A stretch of DNA of 64,000 bases from an uncultured Collinsella sp. (GCA_902491345.1 CABUHI010000007.1:1-64000), one strand, 5' to 3'. Counted from the first letter of the stretch, positions 1-9,422 are shown. Notes: generated by a model from the sequence alone, not told the origin. Translations and numbers: made by a program.

Positions 1-73
1 GTTGGGGCCAGGCCCGATTTTGCCTCTTGACAATGTCCTGCTCATATTAAAAGGAACGTCCCCAAGTGCCGGA

Positions 74-559
74 TTAGTATTCGATGCCTTGGCGGGCTAG
101 GAGGCCTTCGTCGAAGTAGTGTTTGATGGGGCGCATTTCGGTGACCAGGTCTGCGAGGTCCGCGAGGGGCAGCAGCCCGCGGCCGGTGAGCACGAGTTCC
201 GTGGTAGCGGGTTTCAGCGCGATCAGCTCCTCCACATCCTCGCGCGTCACAAAGCCGCGGCGCATGGCCTCGCCGAGTTCGTCCAGAATCAGAACGTCGA
301 CCTGTGATATCTGCTCGCGTGCGAGTTCCATGATCTGCGCGGCGCAAGCCTCGGGCGTGTCGCGATCGGCCTGCACAATACGCAGCCCCAGGCGCGGCGC
401 GGCTTCGTGTTCGGCGCAGTGCAGCTTCTTGGCAAACTGAAGCATGAGCACGTTGAGTCCATAGCCAGTGGCACGCAGCGCGAGCCCCAGCGCAGCCGTC
501 GTCTTGCCCTTGCCGTCGCCCGTGTAAATCTGAACCTTACCGACTTCGAGTGATGCCAT
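74..559 (-). CDS. cobO: Cob(I)alamin (corrinoid) adenosyltransferase, CobA/BtuR family, stand-alone copy
   Basis: This 161-residue cytoplasmic protein belongs to the CobA/CobO/BtuR family, which transfers the 5'-deoxyadenosyl group of ATP to the cobalt of reduced corrinoids. The family P-loop GDGKGKTT lies at residues 14-21, and a Walker-B-like stretch VLILDELGEA lies near residue 90. The length is slightly short of the 170-200 usual for the family. The start ATG has a good AAGGA Shine-Dalgarno. The gene stands alone, divergent from ftsH, and is far from the B12 operon at the other end of the window, which carries a second family member at 63643. The two differ clearly in sequence, so this is not a recent duplication. 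It may serve salvage of imported corrinoids, which is inference. The 73 bases downstream hold no recognisable gene. Confidence 0.9.
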   Translation of the reverse strand: MASLEVGKVQIYTGDGKGKTTAALGLALRATGYGLNVLMLQFAKKLHCAEHEAAPRLGLRIVQADRDTPEACAAQIMELAREQISQVDVLILDELGEAMRRGFVTREDVEELIALKPATTELVLTGRGLLPLADLADLVTEMRPIKHYFDEGLLARQGIEY

Positions 560-651
560 CTCTGTCCTTTCGTGCCCGGCGTCGGTTTATCGCCGTCCGC
601 GTTGGGTATTCTAGATAGCATTATCAACCCCAATAGATGGAGTTCAAGCAG

Positions 652-2538
652 ATGGAGATGGATGACAATAAACGTAGACGGAATATGATCCTCTACGTGC
701 TCATCGCCTTCGTCGTCTACCTCGTGCTCTCGACCGTTCTGTTCCCCAACATCGGTCACACGCAGCAGATTACGAAGACCGATTACTCGACGTTTGTCAA
801 AGCGCTCGATAAGAAGAGCGTCGATAAGGTCGAGTACAACACGGACGATTACACGATTTATTACACCAAGAAGGGCGAGGACGAGAACATCGCCTACAAG
901 ACGACCGGTGTTCCGAATGACGCGGGCTTTACCGATCGCGTGCTTGAATCTGGCGCCTCGCTTGAGTCGGTCGTTCCCGATAAGAACTCGGGCCTGATGA
1001 CCTACTACCTGCTCACCCTCATTCTTCCCATGGCGATTTTCTTCCTGATCGGCTGGTGGCTCAACCGCCGCATGAAGAAAGCTATGGGCGACGACGGCCC
1101 ATCGATGAACTTTGGCGGCGGCGGTTTTGGCGGCGGCGGACTGGGCAAGTCCGGTGCTCGCGTTATCGCTTCCAAGGATGTGGGCGTGACCTTTAAGGAC
1201 GTTGCTGGCCAGGAAGAGGCCAAGGAATCCCTTAAGGAGGTCGTCGACTTTCTGGAGAAGCCGCAGCGCTACGAGGAGATCGGCGCCAAGCTGCCGCGCG
1301 GTGCTCTTCTTGTCGGCCCTCCGGGTACCGGTAAGACCCTGCTTGCCAAGGCTGTGGCCGGCGAGGCGGGCGTGCCGTTCTTTAGCATTTCGGGCTCTGA
1401 GTTCGTTGAGATGTTTGTTGGCCGCGGCGCTGCTAAGGTGCGTGACCTGTTTAAGCAGGCCAAGGAAAAGGCCCCGTGTATCGTCTTTATCGATGAGATC
1501 GATACCATCGGTAAGAAGCGCGACGGCGGCGGCTTTAGCGGCAACGACGAGCGCGAGCAGACGCTCAACCAGCTGCTGACCGAGATGGACGGCTTCGATA
1601 ACCACAAGGGCATCGTCGTCCTCGCTGCGACCAACCGTCCCGACAGCCTTGATCCGGCCCTGCTGCGCCCCGGCCGCTTCGACCGCCGCATCCCCGTTGA
1701 GCTGCCCGATCTGACCGGTCGTAAGAACATCCTCGAGCTCCACGCCAAGAGCGTGAAGACCCAGCCGCCGATCGATCTGACCGCGATTGCCCGCGCCACG
1801 CCCGGTGCCTCGGGCGCCGACCTGGCCAATATCATCAACGAGGGCGCCCTGCGCGCCGTTCGCGAGGGTCGCAAGCGTGCAACCCAGGACGACTTCGAGG
1901 AGTCGGTGGAGGTCGTCATTGCCGGCCAGCAGCGTAAGTCCACGGTGCTTTCCGACCACGAGAAGCAGGTTGTGTCCTACCACGAGATCGGACATGCCAT
2001 CGTTGCCGCCCGCCAGAAGGGCTCCGCACCGGTCACCAAGATCACCATCGTGCCGCGCACGAGCGGCGCTCTGGGCTACACCATGCAGGTCGAGGAGGAT
2101 GAGCGCTTCCTGACCACACGCCAGGAGGTCCTGGACAAGCTCGCCGTCTATTGCGGTGGCCGTGCAGCCGAGGAGCTCATCTTTGGTGAGATGACGACCG
2201 GCGCAGCCAACGATATCGAGCAGGCCACCAAGCTCGCCCGCAACATGGTGACACGCTTTGGTATGTCCGACGAGTTTGGCATGATGGCGCTCGGTACCGT
2301 GCAGAACGCGTATCTCAATCAGGACACGTCGCTCACCTGCGCACCCGGTACGGCCGAGCGTGTGGACGCGATTGTCGCTAAGTTGATCGAGGACGCGCAC
2401 GATCGTGCCCTGCAGATCCTCAAGGAGAACAAGTTCAAGCTCCATGAGCTGGCTCGTTATCTGTACAAGAAGGAGACCATTACGGGTGAGGAGTTCATGA
2501 ACCTCCTCACGCGCGAGAATCCGCTGATGCCCAAGTAA
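652..2538 (+). CDS. ftsH: ATP-dependent zinc metalloprotease FtsH
   Basis: FtsH is a membrane-anchored AAA+ protease that degrades misfolded and regulatory membrane and cytosolic proteins as a hexamer. Two membrane segments (about residues 12-31 and 118-137) flank a small external domain. A glycine-rich linker follows, then the AAA module with Walker A GPPGTGKT at about 222-229 and Walker B FIDEID. The M41 peptidase has a zinc motif HEIGH at about 444-448 (the common form is HEAGH). The length of 628 residues is typical. An upstream in-frame ATG at 637 has no Shine-Dalgarno; the ATG at 652 is preceded by GGAG at 9 nt and was preferred. The gene is followed by a strong terminator and diverges from the adenosyltransferase gene. 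Confidence 0.97.
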   Translation: MEMDDNKRRRNMILYVLIAFVVYLVLSTVLFPNIGHTQQITKTDYSTFVKALDKKSVDKVEYNTDDYTIYYTKKGEDENIAYKTTGVPNDAGFTDRVLESGASLESVVPDKNSGLMTYYLLTLILPMAIFFLIGWWLNRRMKKAMGDDGPSMNFGGGGFGGGGLGKSGARVIASKDVGVTFKDVAGQEEAKESLKEVVDFLEKPQRYEEIGAKLPRGALLVGPPGTGKTLLAKAVAGEAGVPFFSISGSEFVEMFVGRGAAKVRDLFKQAKEKAPCIVFIDEIDTIGKKRDGGGFSGNDEREQTLNQLLTEMDGFDNHKGIVVLAATNRPDSLDPALLRPGRFDRRIPVELPDLTGRKNILELHAKSVKTQPPIDLTAIARATPGASGADLANIINEGALRAVREGRKRATQDDFEESVEVVIAGQQRKSTVLSDHEKQVVSYHEIGHAIVAARQKGSAPVTKITIVPRTSGALGYTMQVEEDERFLTTRQEVLDKLAVYCGGRAAEELIFGEMTTGAANDIEQATKLARNMVTRFGMSDEFGMMALGTVQNAYLNQDTSLTCAPGTAERVDAIVAKLIEDAHDRALQILKENKFKLHELARYLYKKETITGEEFMNLLTRENPLMPK

Positions 2539-2571
2539 CAGTAAAGCCGTGGCCAAGCCAGTAGACGCCGA

Positions 2572-2613
2572 CGCCCCATTTGAGCAGCTTTCTCAAATGG
2601 GGCGTTTTGCTTT
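2572..2613 (+). terminator. Intrinsic terminator after ftsH
   Basis: A perfect 13-bp stem (CGCCCCATTTGAG with its complement) and a 7-nt loop are followed by TTTTGCTTT. It lies directly between ftsH and the DUF523 gene, whose Shine-Dalgarno overlaps its 3' edge. Confidence 0.93.
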
Positions 2614-2625
2614 AGAGGGATGGAA

Positions 2626-3081
2626 ATGAAGATCGTGGTGAGCGCCTGCTTGATGGGCGAGAGCTGCAAGTATAACGGGCTCGACAACTATCATCGCGAG
2701 TTGGTCGAGGCCTGCGAGCGTACAGGGACCGAGGTCCTCTTGGTGTGCCCTGAGGTCTTTGGGGGCCTGCCCACGCCGCGCAAGCCGTCCGAGATTGTGA
2801 ACGGAGAGGTTCGTACCTGCGAGGGCATCTCGGTCGATCGCGAATTTCGCCTGGGTGCCCAACGCGCGCTCGATATGTGCGAGCGGGCGGGTGGGCCGTC
2901 CGAGATTGCCGCGTGCATTTTGCAGGATCGCAGTCCGTCGTGTGGTGTGGGCCGTATCTACGACGGATCCTTCAGCGGCACGCTCACAATGGGTAACGGT
3001 GTCTTCGTTGACCTGCTCCTGCGCCACGGCTACCGCGTTATCCCGGCAAGCGAATTCGACTCGAGCATGTTACGGCAATAA
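2626..3081 (+). CDS. DUF523 (YbbK-type) protein
   Basis: This 151-residue cytoplasmic protein of the DUF523 family has no established biochemical function. Family hallmarks are visible: an N-terminal SACLMG segment with a cysteine, a central CPE motif within LLVCPEVFGGLP, and a C-terminal cysteine motif DRSPSCG. The conserved cysteines suggest a metal- or sulfur-related role, which is inference. Start choice: the ATG at 2626 lies 6 nt after GAGGG, whereas the in-frame ATG at 2620 almost abuts the same Shine-Dalgarno. The gene sits alone between two terminators and converges with the dehydrogenase gene that follows. Confidence 0.85.
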   Translation: MKIVVSACLMGESCKYNGLDNYHRELVEACERTGTEVLLVCPEVFGGLPTPRKPSEIVNGEVRTCEGISVDREFRLGAQRALDMCERAGGPSEIAACILQDRSPSCGVGRIYDGSFSGTLTMGNGVFVDLLLRHGYRVIPASEFDSSMLRQ

Positions 3082-3121
3082 AAAACCGCCACAAAGGTAC
3101 TGTCCCCTTTGTGGCGGTTTT
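3082..3121. terminator. Bidirectional intrinsic terminator with repeat-like loop
   Basis: A perfect 16-bp stem (AAAACCGCCACAAAGG and its complement) with an 8-nt loop carries A and T tracts on both sides, so it can end both converging genes. The core CAAAGGGGACAG..CCTTTG (reverse strand) recurs in the terminator at 10728-10768, which points to a dispersed repeat family. Confidence 0.92.
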
Positions 3122-3127
3122 GGTCGG

Positions 3128-4216
3128 TTAGGCCAGGATAGAGTGGCCGTAGGCGTTGGCGGCCTTGATGGCGGCGGCGAACTTCTCGTCGGTGAAGGGC
3201 TCCGGGTTACCCTGCTTCCACTCGTTGGTGGCGTGGGCATACTCACACAGCGCCGGGATGTCGGCCTCGGTAAGGCCGACCTGCTCAAGCGTCACAGGCA
3301 GGCCCATCTGCTTGTTAAAGGCGGCGTAGCGCTTCAGGTTCTCAGTATCGCCCGTATAGGCGAACAGTACCAGCACGCCCAGGCTTACGACCTCGCCGTG
3401 CAGGTAGGTGCCCTCACGCGGAATGCTGCAGGTGGCGTTGTAGAACGCGTGCGCCACACTCGAGTTGTAGTAGTAATCGTTCTGGTTGGTCAGGTTGGAG
3501 ACGTAGCCCGTGTTGACCACGATATCGAGCGCAATCTGCTTGACGGCCTCGCTCGACAGGTTCTGGCGTACGTCCTCAAGACCTTGGACGCCGTAGGTAA
3601 ACAGCGGCTCGGAGCAGGTGTGGGCAAGCGCCAGGCCAAGGCCTGCCGTGTGCTCTAGGTTGCCGGCGCTCGTGGCGTATTCGACCTCGGGCTGCTTAGA
3701 CAGGGCATCGCCCACGCCGGCCCAGAAGTACTCTGCCGGTGCCTCGGCGATGATCTTGGGGTTGATGAAGATGTGCGCGGGTCGGTTGGGGTACGAATAG
3801 CCCTCGAGCGAGCCGTCGTCGTTGTAGACAACGGCAATGGCGGTCGCGGCGGAGCAGTTAGAACAGATCGTCGGGACGGTGAAGACGATCTTCTTGAGCT
3901 CGATGGCTGCGGTCTTCACGGTGTCGAGCGCCTTGCCGCCGCCGCATGCGATGAGCACGTCGGCTTCCTGGCAGGCAGGGGAGTTCACGACCTTGCCGAT
4001 ATTGGCACGCGTACTGTTGGTGCCATAGACGCGCGTCTCCAGGACCTCGACATCGGTACCTTCAAGTGCCGCCTCGATTCCCGGCAGCGCCGCAGCCAGG
4101 GCTCGCTTGCCGCCAATGATGGCGACTTTCTTCGCGCCGCACTCCGCCAGTGCAGTTGGCAGCTCGGTAAAGCAATCCTCGCCAACGGTATAATCACTCA
4201 TTCCAATCGTGCGCAT
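3128..4216 (-). CDS. Iron-containing alcohol dehydrogenase family protein, glycerol-dehydrogenase-like
   Basis: This 362-residue NAD(P)-dependent, metal-dependent dehydrogenase resembles glycerol dehydrogenase (GldA) in length and motif order. Visible are the dinucleotide-binding glycine motif CGGGKALDT, the PTICSNCSA segment, and metal-ligand candidates: Asp in AGVGDALSK, His in VAHAFYN and His in YLHGEVVS. The likely reaction is oxidation of glycerol or another small polyol or hydroxyketone; the substrate cannot be read from sequence. The start ATG has GAAGG 5 nt upstream; an alternative in-frame ATG lies five codons in. The gene is monocistronic, converges with the DUF523 gene, and is divergent from the ileS leader. 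Confidence 0.85.
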   Translation of the reverse strand: MRTIGMSDYTVGEDCFTELPTALAECGAKKVAIIGGKRALAAALPGIEAALEGTDVEVLETRVYGTNSTRANIGKVVNSPACQEADVLIACGGGKALDTVKTAAIELKKIVFTVPTICSNCSAATAIAVVYNDDGSLEGYSYPNRPAHIFINPKIIAEAPAEYFWAGVGDALSKQPEVEYATSAGNLEHTAGLGLALAHTCSEPLFTYGVQGLEDVRQNLSSEAVKQIALDIVVNTGYVSNLTNQNDYYYNSSVAHAFYNATCSIPREGTYLHGEVVSLGVLVLFAYTGDTENLKRYAAFNKQMGLPVTLEQVGLTEADIPALCEYAHATNEWKQGNPEPFTDEKFAAAIKAANAYGHSILA

Positions 4217-4359
4217 GGCAACCTTCTTTCTTTCGATAAAGTGCTTTCAGGTATTTTGCTCCTAGAGAAGGTCCACAGCCGCGAGAAATTTCGAACGTAT
4301 AAAACCAGTGTTGAGGGTTTTTCGCCGGCGCGGAACGTGCTAGCATACTCCGCATAAGC

Positions 4360-4662
4360 GTTGATGGGGACGAGTAGTCGGCCGTCCGCATGTTACAGAG
4401 AGCGGGGAGCGCTGAGAACCCGTGCATGCGACCGATGAAAATCACCCCGGAGCTGCGGTCCCAACGGACGCGTCGCACAGGCTCGTCTTAGTAGATATCG
4501 CCGAGATGGTCGTCGATACAGGCCAGCCGAGTAACGGATGCGAGCGCGCGAATACGCGGGCGAGGGCATCTAAGCTGGGTGGTTAAACGAAGAGCTTTTA
4601 CGGGCAGTTTGCCCGTTTTGTGGCGCTTCGTCCCAGCTTGTAGGGACGGGCGCTTTTTTGGT
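4360..4662 (+). promoter_or_regulatory. T-box leader (tRNA-Ile-sensing riboswitch) of ileS
   Basis: The 485 bases before ileS hold a T-box leader. Seen in sequence: the Stem I opening GATGGGGACGAGTAG, the AGAGAGCGGGGAGCGCTGAGAA block, and the specifier region with ATC (Ile codon) at 4441-4443 in the usual GAAAATCA setting. The T-box-like AAGCTGGGTGGTT follows at 4572-4584. The 8 nt AAGCTGGG at 4572-4579 are exactly complementary to CCCAGCTT at 4632-4639 inside the terminator, giving mutually exclusive antiterminator and terminator folds. Uncharged tRNA-Ile would stabilise the antiterminator and turn on ileS. The bases before 4360 show no confident promoter hexamers. Confidence 0.87.
4622..4659 (+). 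terminator. Attenuator terminator of the ileS T-box
   Basis: A GC-rich stem (GCGCTTCGTCCC pairing with GGGACGGGCGC, one small bulge) is followed directly by TTTTTT. Its loop side carries the CCCAGCTT that can instead pair with the T-box sequence. A smaller hairpin (ACGGGCAGTTTGCCCGT) lies just upstream. Confidence 0.82.
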
Positions 4663-4702
4663 GCCCAGAGGGCGTGCGCGCCCACGACATGAAAGGGGTA
4701 CC

Positions 4703-7504
4703 GTGGCAAACGAGTACAAGCAGACGATGAATCTGCCCAAGACCGGTTTTCCCATGCGTGCCGGTCTTTCCAAGTCCGAGCCTAAGCGACTCAAGGACTG
4801 GCAGGACAACAAGGTCTACGAGCAGGTTCTGAAGAAGAACGAGGGTCACAAGAAGTTCGTGCTGCACGACGGTCCTCCGTACGCCAACGGCCCGATCCAC
4901 ATCGGCCACGCCATGAACAAGATCTCCAAGGACATGATCAACCGCTACTGGATGATGCAGGGCTATGAGGTTCCCTACGTCCCCGGTTGGGACTGCCACG
5001 GCCAGCCGATCGAGCACAAGGTCGAGGAGAAGCTCGGCACCGAGAAGTTCAACCAGACCCCCACGGCCAAGATCCGTGAGCTCTGCAATGAGTTCGCCGT
5101 CGAGAACATCGAGCTGCAGAAGGCCGGCTTCCGCCGTCTAGGCGTGCTCGGCGACTGGGACAACCCCTATCTGACGCTCTATCACCAGCACGATGCCGCC
5201 GACATCGAGGTCTTCAAGGCTATGTTCGATAAGGGCATGATCTATCGCGGCCATAAGCCGGTTCACTGGTGCAAGCACTGCCACACGGCGCTCGCCGAGG
5301 CCGAGATCGAGTACTCCGACGAGACGAGCCCGTCCATCTTCGTGCGCTTTGAGATGACCTCCAAGCCCGCCGGCCTCGAGGACTTCGACGGCCCGGTCGA
5401 CTTCATCATCTGGACGACCACCCCGTGGACCATCCCCTCCGACCAAGCCGTTTCCCTTAAGCCCGGCGCCGCCTATGTCGCCGTTGAGCACGATGGCCGT
5501 GCCGAGGTCATGCTCGAGGACCTGGCTCCCAAGTGCTGCGAGGAGTTTGGCTGGGAGTACACCCCGGTCATGGTCGACGGCAAGCCCTACGTGGTTCCCG
5601 CCGAGACCTTCCACCACATCCACTACAAGCAGCCGATCTTTGACGACGTTGAGGGCGTGGCGCTGCTGGCCGATTACGTCGGTGTCGATGACGGTACCGG
5701 TATCGTCCACAACTCGCCCGGTCACGGCGTCGATGACTACTTCGCCTGCCTCAAGGAGGGCATCACCGACATCTGCATGCCGGTCGATGACGACGGCAAG
5801 TTCTACACCGGCGAGGAGTTTGGTACCGGTGGCCCCTTCAGCGGTATGGACACCGATGAGGCCAACCCGCACATCATCGAGTTCCTGCGCAAGCGCGGCA
5901 CCCTGGTCCTCGAGAAGAAGATCACGCACAGCTATCCGCACTGCTGGCGCTGCAAACACCCTGTGCTCTTCCGTGCTACCGACCAGTGGTTTGTCTCGAT
6001 GGACAAGACCGGTTTGCGCGAGCAGGCTGGCAAGGAGGTCCGTGAGAACGTCAAGTGGTATCCGGCTCACGCCGCCAACCGCATTGGCGCCATGGTCGAG
6101 CAGCGTCCCGACTGGTGCATCAGCCGTCAGCGCAACTGGGGCGTGCCTATCCCCAGCTACACCTGCGCCGACTGCGGCGAGAAGGTCATGAACGACGCTA
6201 CGCTCGACGCCGTCATCAAGCTCTTCCACGAGAAGGGCTCCGACGCCTGGTTCACCGACGCTCCCGAGAGCTACCTGGGCGAGGCCTGCGTCTGCCCCAA
6301 GTGCGGCGGCCATCACCTCAAGGCCGATAAGGACATCCTCGACGTGTGGTGGGACTCCGGCGTCTCCTGGAAGGCCGTCTGCGAGTATCGCCCCGAGCTG
6401 GAGTATCCGGCGGACGTGTATCTCGAGGGCTCCGACCAGCACCGCGGTTGGTTCCAGAGCTCGCTGCTCACCTCGGTGGGCGCCAACGGCCACGCTCCGT
6501 ACAAGGCGGTCGTCTCGCAGGGCTTCACGCTCGACGGCCAGGGCCGCAAGATGTCCAAGTCGCTCGGTAACGTCATCGACCCCAACAAAGTCTGTGACGA
6601 GATGGGTGCCGACATCATCCGCCTGTGGGTTGCCTCGGTCGATACCAGCTCCGACGTTTCCATCGACCACGAGATCCTCGCTCGTACGTCCGATGCCTAC
6701 CGTCGTTTCCGCAATACGCTGCGCTTCCTGCTCTCCGAGCTCGAGGGCCAGTTTGAGCCCGAGACCGACGGCGTCGCCTTTGCCGACCTGTTGCCGCTCG
6801 ACAAGCTCATGGTTGCCCGTTTGACCCAGGTCCAGGCCGAGGTCGACGACGCTTACTCTTGCTACGAGTTCCCGCGCGCTTACCGTGCGCTTTACGACTT
6901 CGTGGTTACCGAGCTTTCCAACGTGTACCTCGACGCCCTGAAGGATCGTCTGTACTGCGACAAGCCCGGCTCGGTCGAGCGCCGCAGTGCCCAGACCGTG
7001 CTGGCCGCGCTTTTCTCGATGCTCATGCGCGACCTGCAGCCGATCTTGTCCTATACGGTCGACGAGGCCATGGCCTATGCGCCTGCCGGCTGCGTCGATC
7101 ACCAGAAGTACGCCGCGCTGCTCGATTGGTACAAGTCGCCCATCACGGTCGACGAGGCCAACGAGTTTGAGGGCGTGCTCGAGGCTTCACTCGAGCTCCG
7201 TAGCGCCGTGACCAAGGCCCTTGAGGATGCCCGTTCTGCCGGCACCTTCACCAAGAGCCAGCAGGTCCGCGTCAAGGCGGTCGTTCCCGCCGAGATGTAC
7301 GCGCTGCTGACCGGTGATAAGGCCGTCGACCTGGCCGAGTTCTACATCGTCTCCGATGTTGAGCTGACTCAGGGCGAGGAGCTCTCTGTTGCTATTGAGG
7401 CTGCCGAGGGCGAGTGCTGCGACCGTTGCTGGAACTACCGCACCACCGTCGGCGAGTACAACGGCCACGCGCATATCTGCAAGCGCTGCGCAGAGGCCCT
7501 TTAA
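4703..7504 (+). CDS. ileS: Isoleucyl-tRNA synthetase
   Basis: IleRS charges tRNA-Ile with isoleucine in the cytoplasm and edits mischarged valine. The class I signatures are present: HIGH at residues 66-69 and KMSKS at 616-620, separated by the large CP1 editing domain. The C-terminal zinc-binding cysteine pairs (CCDRCW and CKRC) end the protein, so this is the zinc-containing bacterial type. The length of 933 residues is normal. The start is GTG with GAAAGGGG upstream; a longer in-frame reading from 4658 would start inside the terminator and was rejected. Expression is controlled by the T-box leader directly upstream. Confidence 0.98.
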   Translation: MANEYKQTMNLPKTGFPMRAGLSKSEPKRLKDWQDNKVYEQVLKKNEGHKKFVLHDGPPYANGPIHIGHAMNKISKDMINRYWMMQGYEVPYVPGWDCHGQPIEHKVEEKLGTEKFNQTPTAKIRELCNEFAVENIELQKAGFRRLGVLGDWDNPYLTLYHQHDAADIEVFKAMFDKGMIYRGHKPVHWCKHCHTALAEAEIEYSDETSPSIFVRFEMTSKPAGLEDFDGPVDFIIWTTTPWTIPSDQAVSLKPGAAYVAVEHDGRAEVMLEDLAPKCCEEFGWEYTPVMVDGKPYVVPAETFHHIHYKQPIFDDVEGVALLADYVGVDDGTGIVHNSPGHGVDDYFACLKEGITDICMPVDDDGKFYTGEEFGTGGPFSGMDTDEANPHIIEFLRKRGTLVLEKKITHSYPHCWRCKHPVLFRATDQWFVSMDKTGLREQAGKEVRENVKWYPAHAANRIGAMVEQRPDWCISRQRNWGVPIPSYTCADCGEKVMNDATLDAVIKLFHEKGSDAWFTDAPESYLGEACVCPKCGGHHLKADKDILDVWWDSGVSWKAVCEYRPELEYPADVYLEGSDQHRGWFQSSLLTSVGANGHAPYKAVVSQGFTLDGQGRKMSKSLGNVIDPNKVCDEMGADIIRLWVASVDTSSDVSIDHEILARTSDAYRRFRNTLRFLLSELEGQFEPETDGVAFADLLPLDKLMVARLTQVQAEVDDAYSCYEFPRAYRALYDFVVTELSNVYLDALKDRLYCDKPGSVERRSAQTVLAALFSMLMRDLQPILSYTVDEAMAYAPAGCVDHQKYAALLDWYKSPITVDEANEFEGVLEASLELRSAVTKALEDARSAGTFTKSQQVRVKAVVPAEMYALLTGDKAVDLAEFYIVSDVELTQGEELSVAIEAAEGECCDRCWNYRTTVGEYNGHAHICKRCAEAL

Positions 7505-7575
7505 GGCACGGTAACTCGGCATTTTAGCTATAGGGAGAATTTGGGCGCCTTCGGCCCATTTGCTCCGCTGAATTA

Positions 7576-7615
7576 AAAGCGGCATTCTGTTTTTCGGAAT
7601 GCCGCTTTCGTTTTT
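7576..7615 (+). terminator. Intrinsic terminator after ileS
   Basis: A 12-bp stem (AAAGCGGCATTC with its complement) is followed by CGTTTTT. It separates ileS from the lspA-rluD pair. The bases 7617-7727 hold no clear promoter hexamers. Confidence 0.9.
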
Positions 7616-7727
7616 GGCTGGTTATTTCGCTTTCGTTGGTGGATATGTCGTGCGTTCTGCGTATGACAATATAAGATGGTTCTTTGCACTAAGCGGAATT
7701 CGATGTTCTTGAGGGTAGGGGATTGAT

Positions 7728-8327
7728 TTGGGTCGTACTGGGGATATGACGCCGCCTTTGCGTTGGCGGTTGGGTGTTGCTGGTGGGGTGGCGCTGGTTG
7801 TGCTGCTTGTTGACCAGCTGACCAAGCTTGCGGTTCGTGCCGTGGGCGACGCTTTGCATGTGACCGTCATTCCCGGTGTCATCGACTTTATGTTTGTCCG
7901 CAATATCGGTGCTGCCTTTAGCATGGGTGAGGGGCATGGCATCGCGTTTGCCGTGCTGGCGTTGGCGGTCATTATCGCTATTGCCGTGTACCTCGTTCGT
8001 GCGCCCCAGCTCGCCCATCTTGAGGTTGTAGGCATGGCGATGGTTGCGGGCGGTGCTATCGGCAACGCTATCGATCGTTTGGCCTATGGCTTCGTTACCG
8101 ATTTTATTGCCACCACCTTCATCGACTTCCCTGTCTTCAATGTGGCCGATATCGGCATTACCGTGGGTGTCGTGCTCGCCCTCTTCGGCTATATGTTCTT
8201 GAGCCCCGCGGCCCGTGAGGTCGATGCGACCGCCGAGCTTAACGCTCGTGACGAGGCCCGCGCCAAGCGCAAGGCTAAACAACGTGGGGAGCGTGCCCGC
8301 AAGATTCGCGAAAGGAATGAGCGCTAA
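7728..8327 (+). CDS. lspA: Lipoprotein signal peptidase (signal peptidase II)
   Basis: LspA is an inner-membrane aspartyl protease that removes lipoprotein signal peptides after diacylglyceryl modification. Four hydrophobic segments are visible, together with the family motifs FVRNIGAAFSM, GNAIDR and FNVADIG; the last two carry the catalytic aspartates. The 199-residue protein is longer than usual because of a highly charged Arg/Lys/Glu tail of about 35 residues. The start is TTG at 7728 behind AGGGG; an in-frame ATG at 7746 is a possible alternative. The stop codon overlaps the rluD start by one base (TAATG), so the two are translationally coupled. Its substrates would include the lipoproteins of the cobalamin uptake unit. 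Confidence 0.95.
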   Translation: MGRTGDMTPPLRWRLGVAGGVALVVLLVDQLTKLAVRAVGDALHVTVIPGVIDFMFVRNIGAAFSMGEGHGIAFAVLALAVIIAIAVYLVRAPQLAHLEVVGMAMVAGGAIGNAIDRLAYGFVTDFIATTFIDFPVFNVADIGITVGVVLALFGYMFLSPAAREVDATAELNARDEARAKRKAKQRGERARKIRERNER

Positions 8328-9340
8328 TGGCTGACATCCATATCCTTGTTGCCGACGATGCCGCTGGTCAGCGTCTTGACGCCTATCTGGGCGCCAATGA
8401 CGGCTGCCCTACGCGCTCTGCCTGCGCGCATCTGATTGAGGGCGGTGCCGTATGTGTCAATGGCGAGACCTGCCTGTCCAAAAAGTACGCCGTGCGAGCC
8501 GGCGACCGTATTTCGGTCGATCTGCCCGAGCCGCACGATCCCACCGATGTGATTCCCGAGGCCATCCCGCTCGACATTCGCTATGAGGACGACTATCTCA
8601 TTGTGCTTTCCAAGCAGCGCGGCCTGGTGTGCCATCCTGCACATGGTCATGAGAGCGGTACGCTCGCGAATGCCCTGGTCTATCACTGCGGTATTGACCA
8701 TCTGGGCACCGTGCAGGGCGAGGACCGCCCCGGTATCGTGCATCGTTTGGATCGCGATACCTCGGGTCTCATGCTTGCGGCCAAGGACGACGACACCCAG
8801 CGCGCGCTTCAAAATCTTATCCGTACCCGCACGCTCGACCGCCGCTACATTACGCTCGTTCACGGTCATATCGCTATGGATGAGGGCACCATCAACACCG
8901 GCATTGCCCGTTCTACGCGTGACCGTGTCAAGATGGCGGTATCCGATGATCCCTTTGCGCGCCAGGCCATTACGACCTTTAAGGTCCTCGAGCGCTTTGA
9001 TTCCACGCGTTTTGACGACGGCTATACGCTCGTCGAATGCCACCTGTTTACGGGCCGCACACATCAGATTCGCGTGCATATGCGCCATATCAACCACGCC
9101 TGCGTGGGCGATCCGCTCTACGGCAAGTGCGATGCACGCGCCGATCAGGGTCTGACCAGGCAATTCCTTCATTCTTGGCGCGTCGCATTCGACCATCCCG
9201 TGACGGGGGAGCGTATTGAGTGCCGCGATGAGCTGCCGTGGGATCTCGCTGCGGTTCTCGACGACCTGGCTCCGCGCTCACTCGGTCGTACTGCCGCTGG
9301 CGACGACATCGTTCCGCAGCTCGGTCTTCTCGAAGCCTAG
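8327..9340 (+). CDS. Ribosomal large subunit pseudouridine synthase, RluD/RluA family
   Basis: This 337-residue RNA-modifying enzyme converts uridine to pseudouridine, in this family usually in 23S rRNA. An N-terminal S4-like RNA-binding segment (about residues 10-70) precedes the catalytic domain, with the motif HRLDRDTSG at 139-147 and the catalytic Asp at about 142. The FTGRTHQIRVH motif follows further on. The arrangement lspA-rluD with overlapping codons is common in Gram-positive bacteria. Which uridine is modified cannot be told from the sequence, so no specific paralogue symbol is given. Confidence 0.95.
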   Translation: MADIHILVADDAAGQRLDAYLGANDGCPTRSACAHLIEGGAVCVNGETCLSKKYAVRAGDRISVDLPEPHDPTDVIPEAIPLDIRYEDDYLIVLSKQRGLVCHPAHGHESGTLANALVYHCGIDHLGTVQGEDRPGIVHRLDRDTSGLMLAAKDDDTQRALQNLIRTRTLDRRYITLVHGHIAMDEGTINTGIARSTRDRVKMAVSDDPFARQAITTFKVLERFDSTRFDDGYTLVECHLFTGRTHQIRVHMRHINHACVGDPLYGKCDARADQGLTRQFLHSWRVAFDHPVTGERIECRDELPWDLAAVLDDLAPRSLGRTAAGDDIVPQLGLLEA

Positions 9341-9358
9341 CCGGTATTAGGTGGTTTC

Positions 9359-9388
9359 TTGAACTCGGTAAGCCTGCGGTAAGATATA
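9359..9388 (+). promoter_or_regulatory. Possible promoter of the glycosyltransferase gene
   Basis: TTGAAC at 9359-9364 and GATATA at 9383-9388 are separated by 18 nt, ending 34 nt before the start codon. The match is moderate and TAAGAT with a shorter spacer is an alternative -10. Confidence 0.4.
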
Positions 9389-9422
9389 CGATTGTTTACG
9401 TAACGCGTTCCTGGGAGCCTGC

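Noticed and set aside
289..2556. Very long minus-strand open frame antisense to ftsH
   Set aside because: It mirrors the codon structure of ftsH (GC-biased third positions), has no family match by eye, and ftsH is unambiguous.
5138..7102. 654-codon minus-strand frame antisense to ileS
   Set aside because: It is a shadow of ileS, with no Shine-Dalgarno and no recognisable domain; similar shadows lie opposite alaS, fruA and ptsI.
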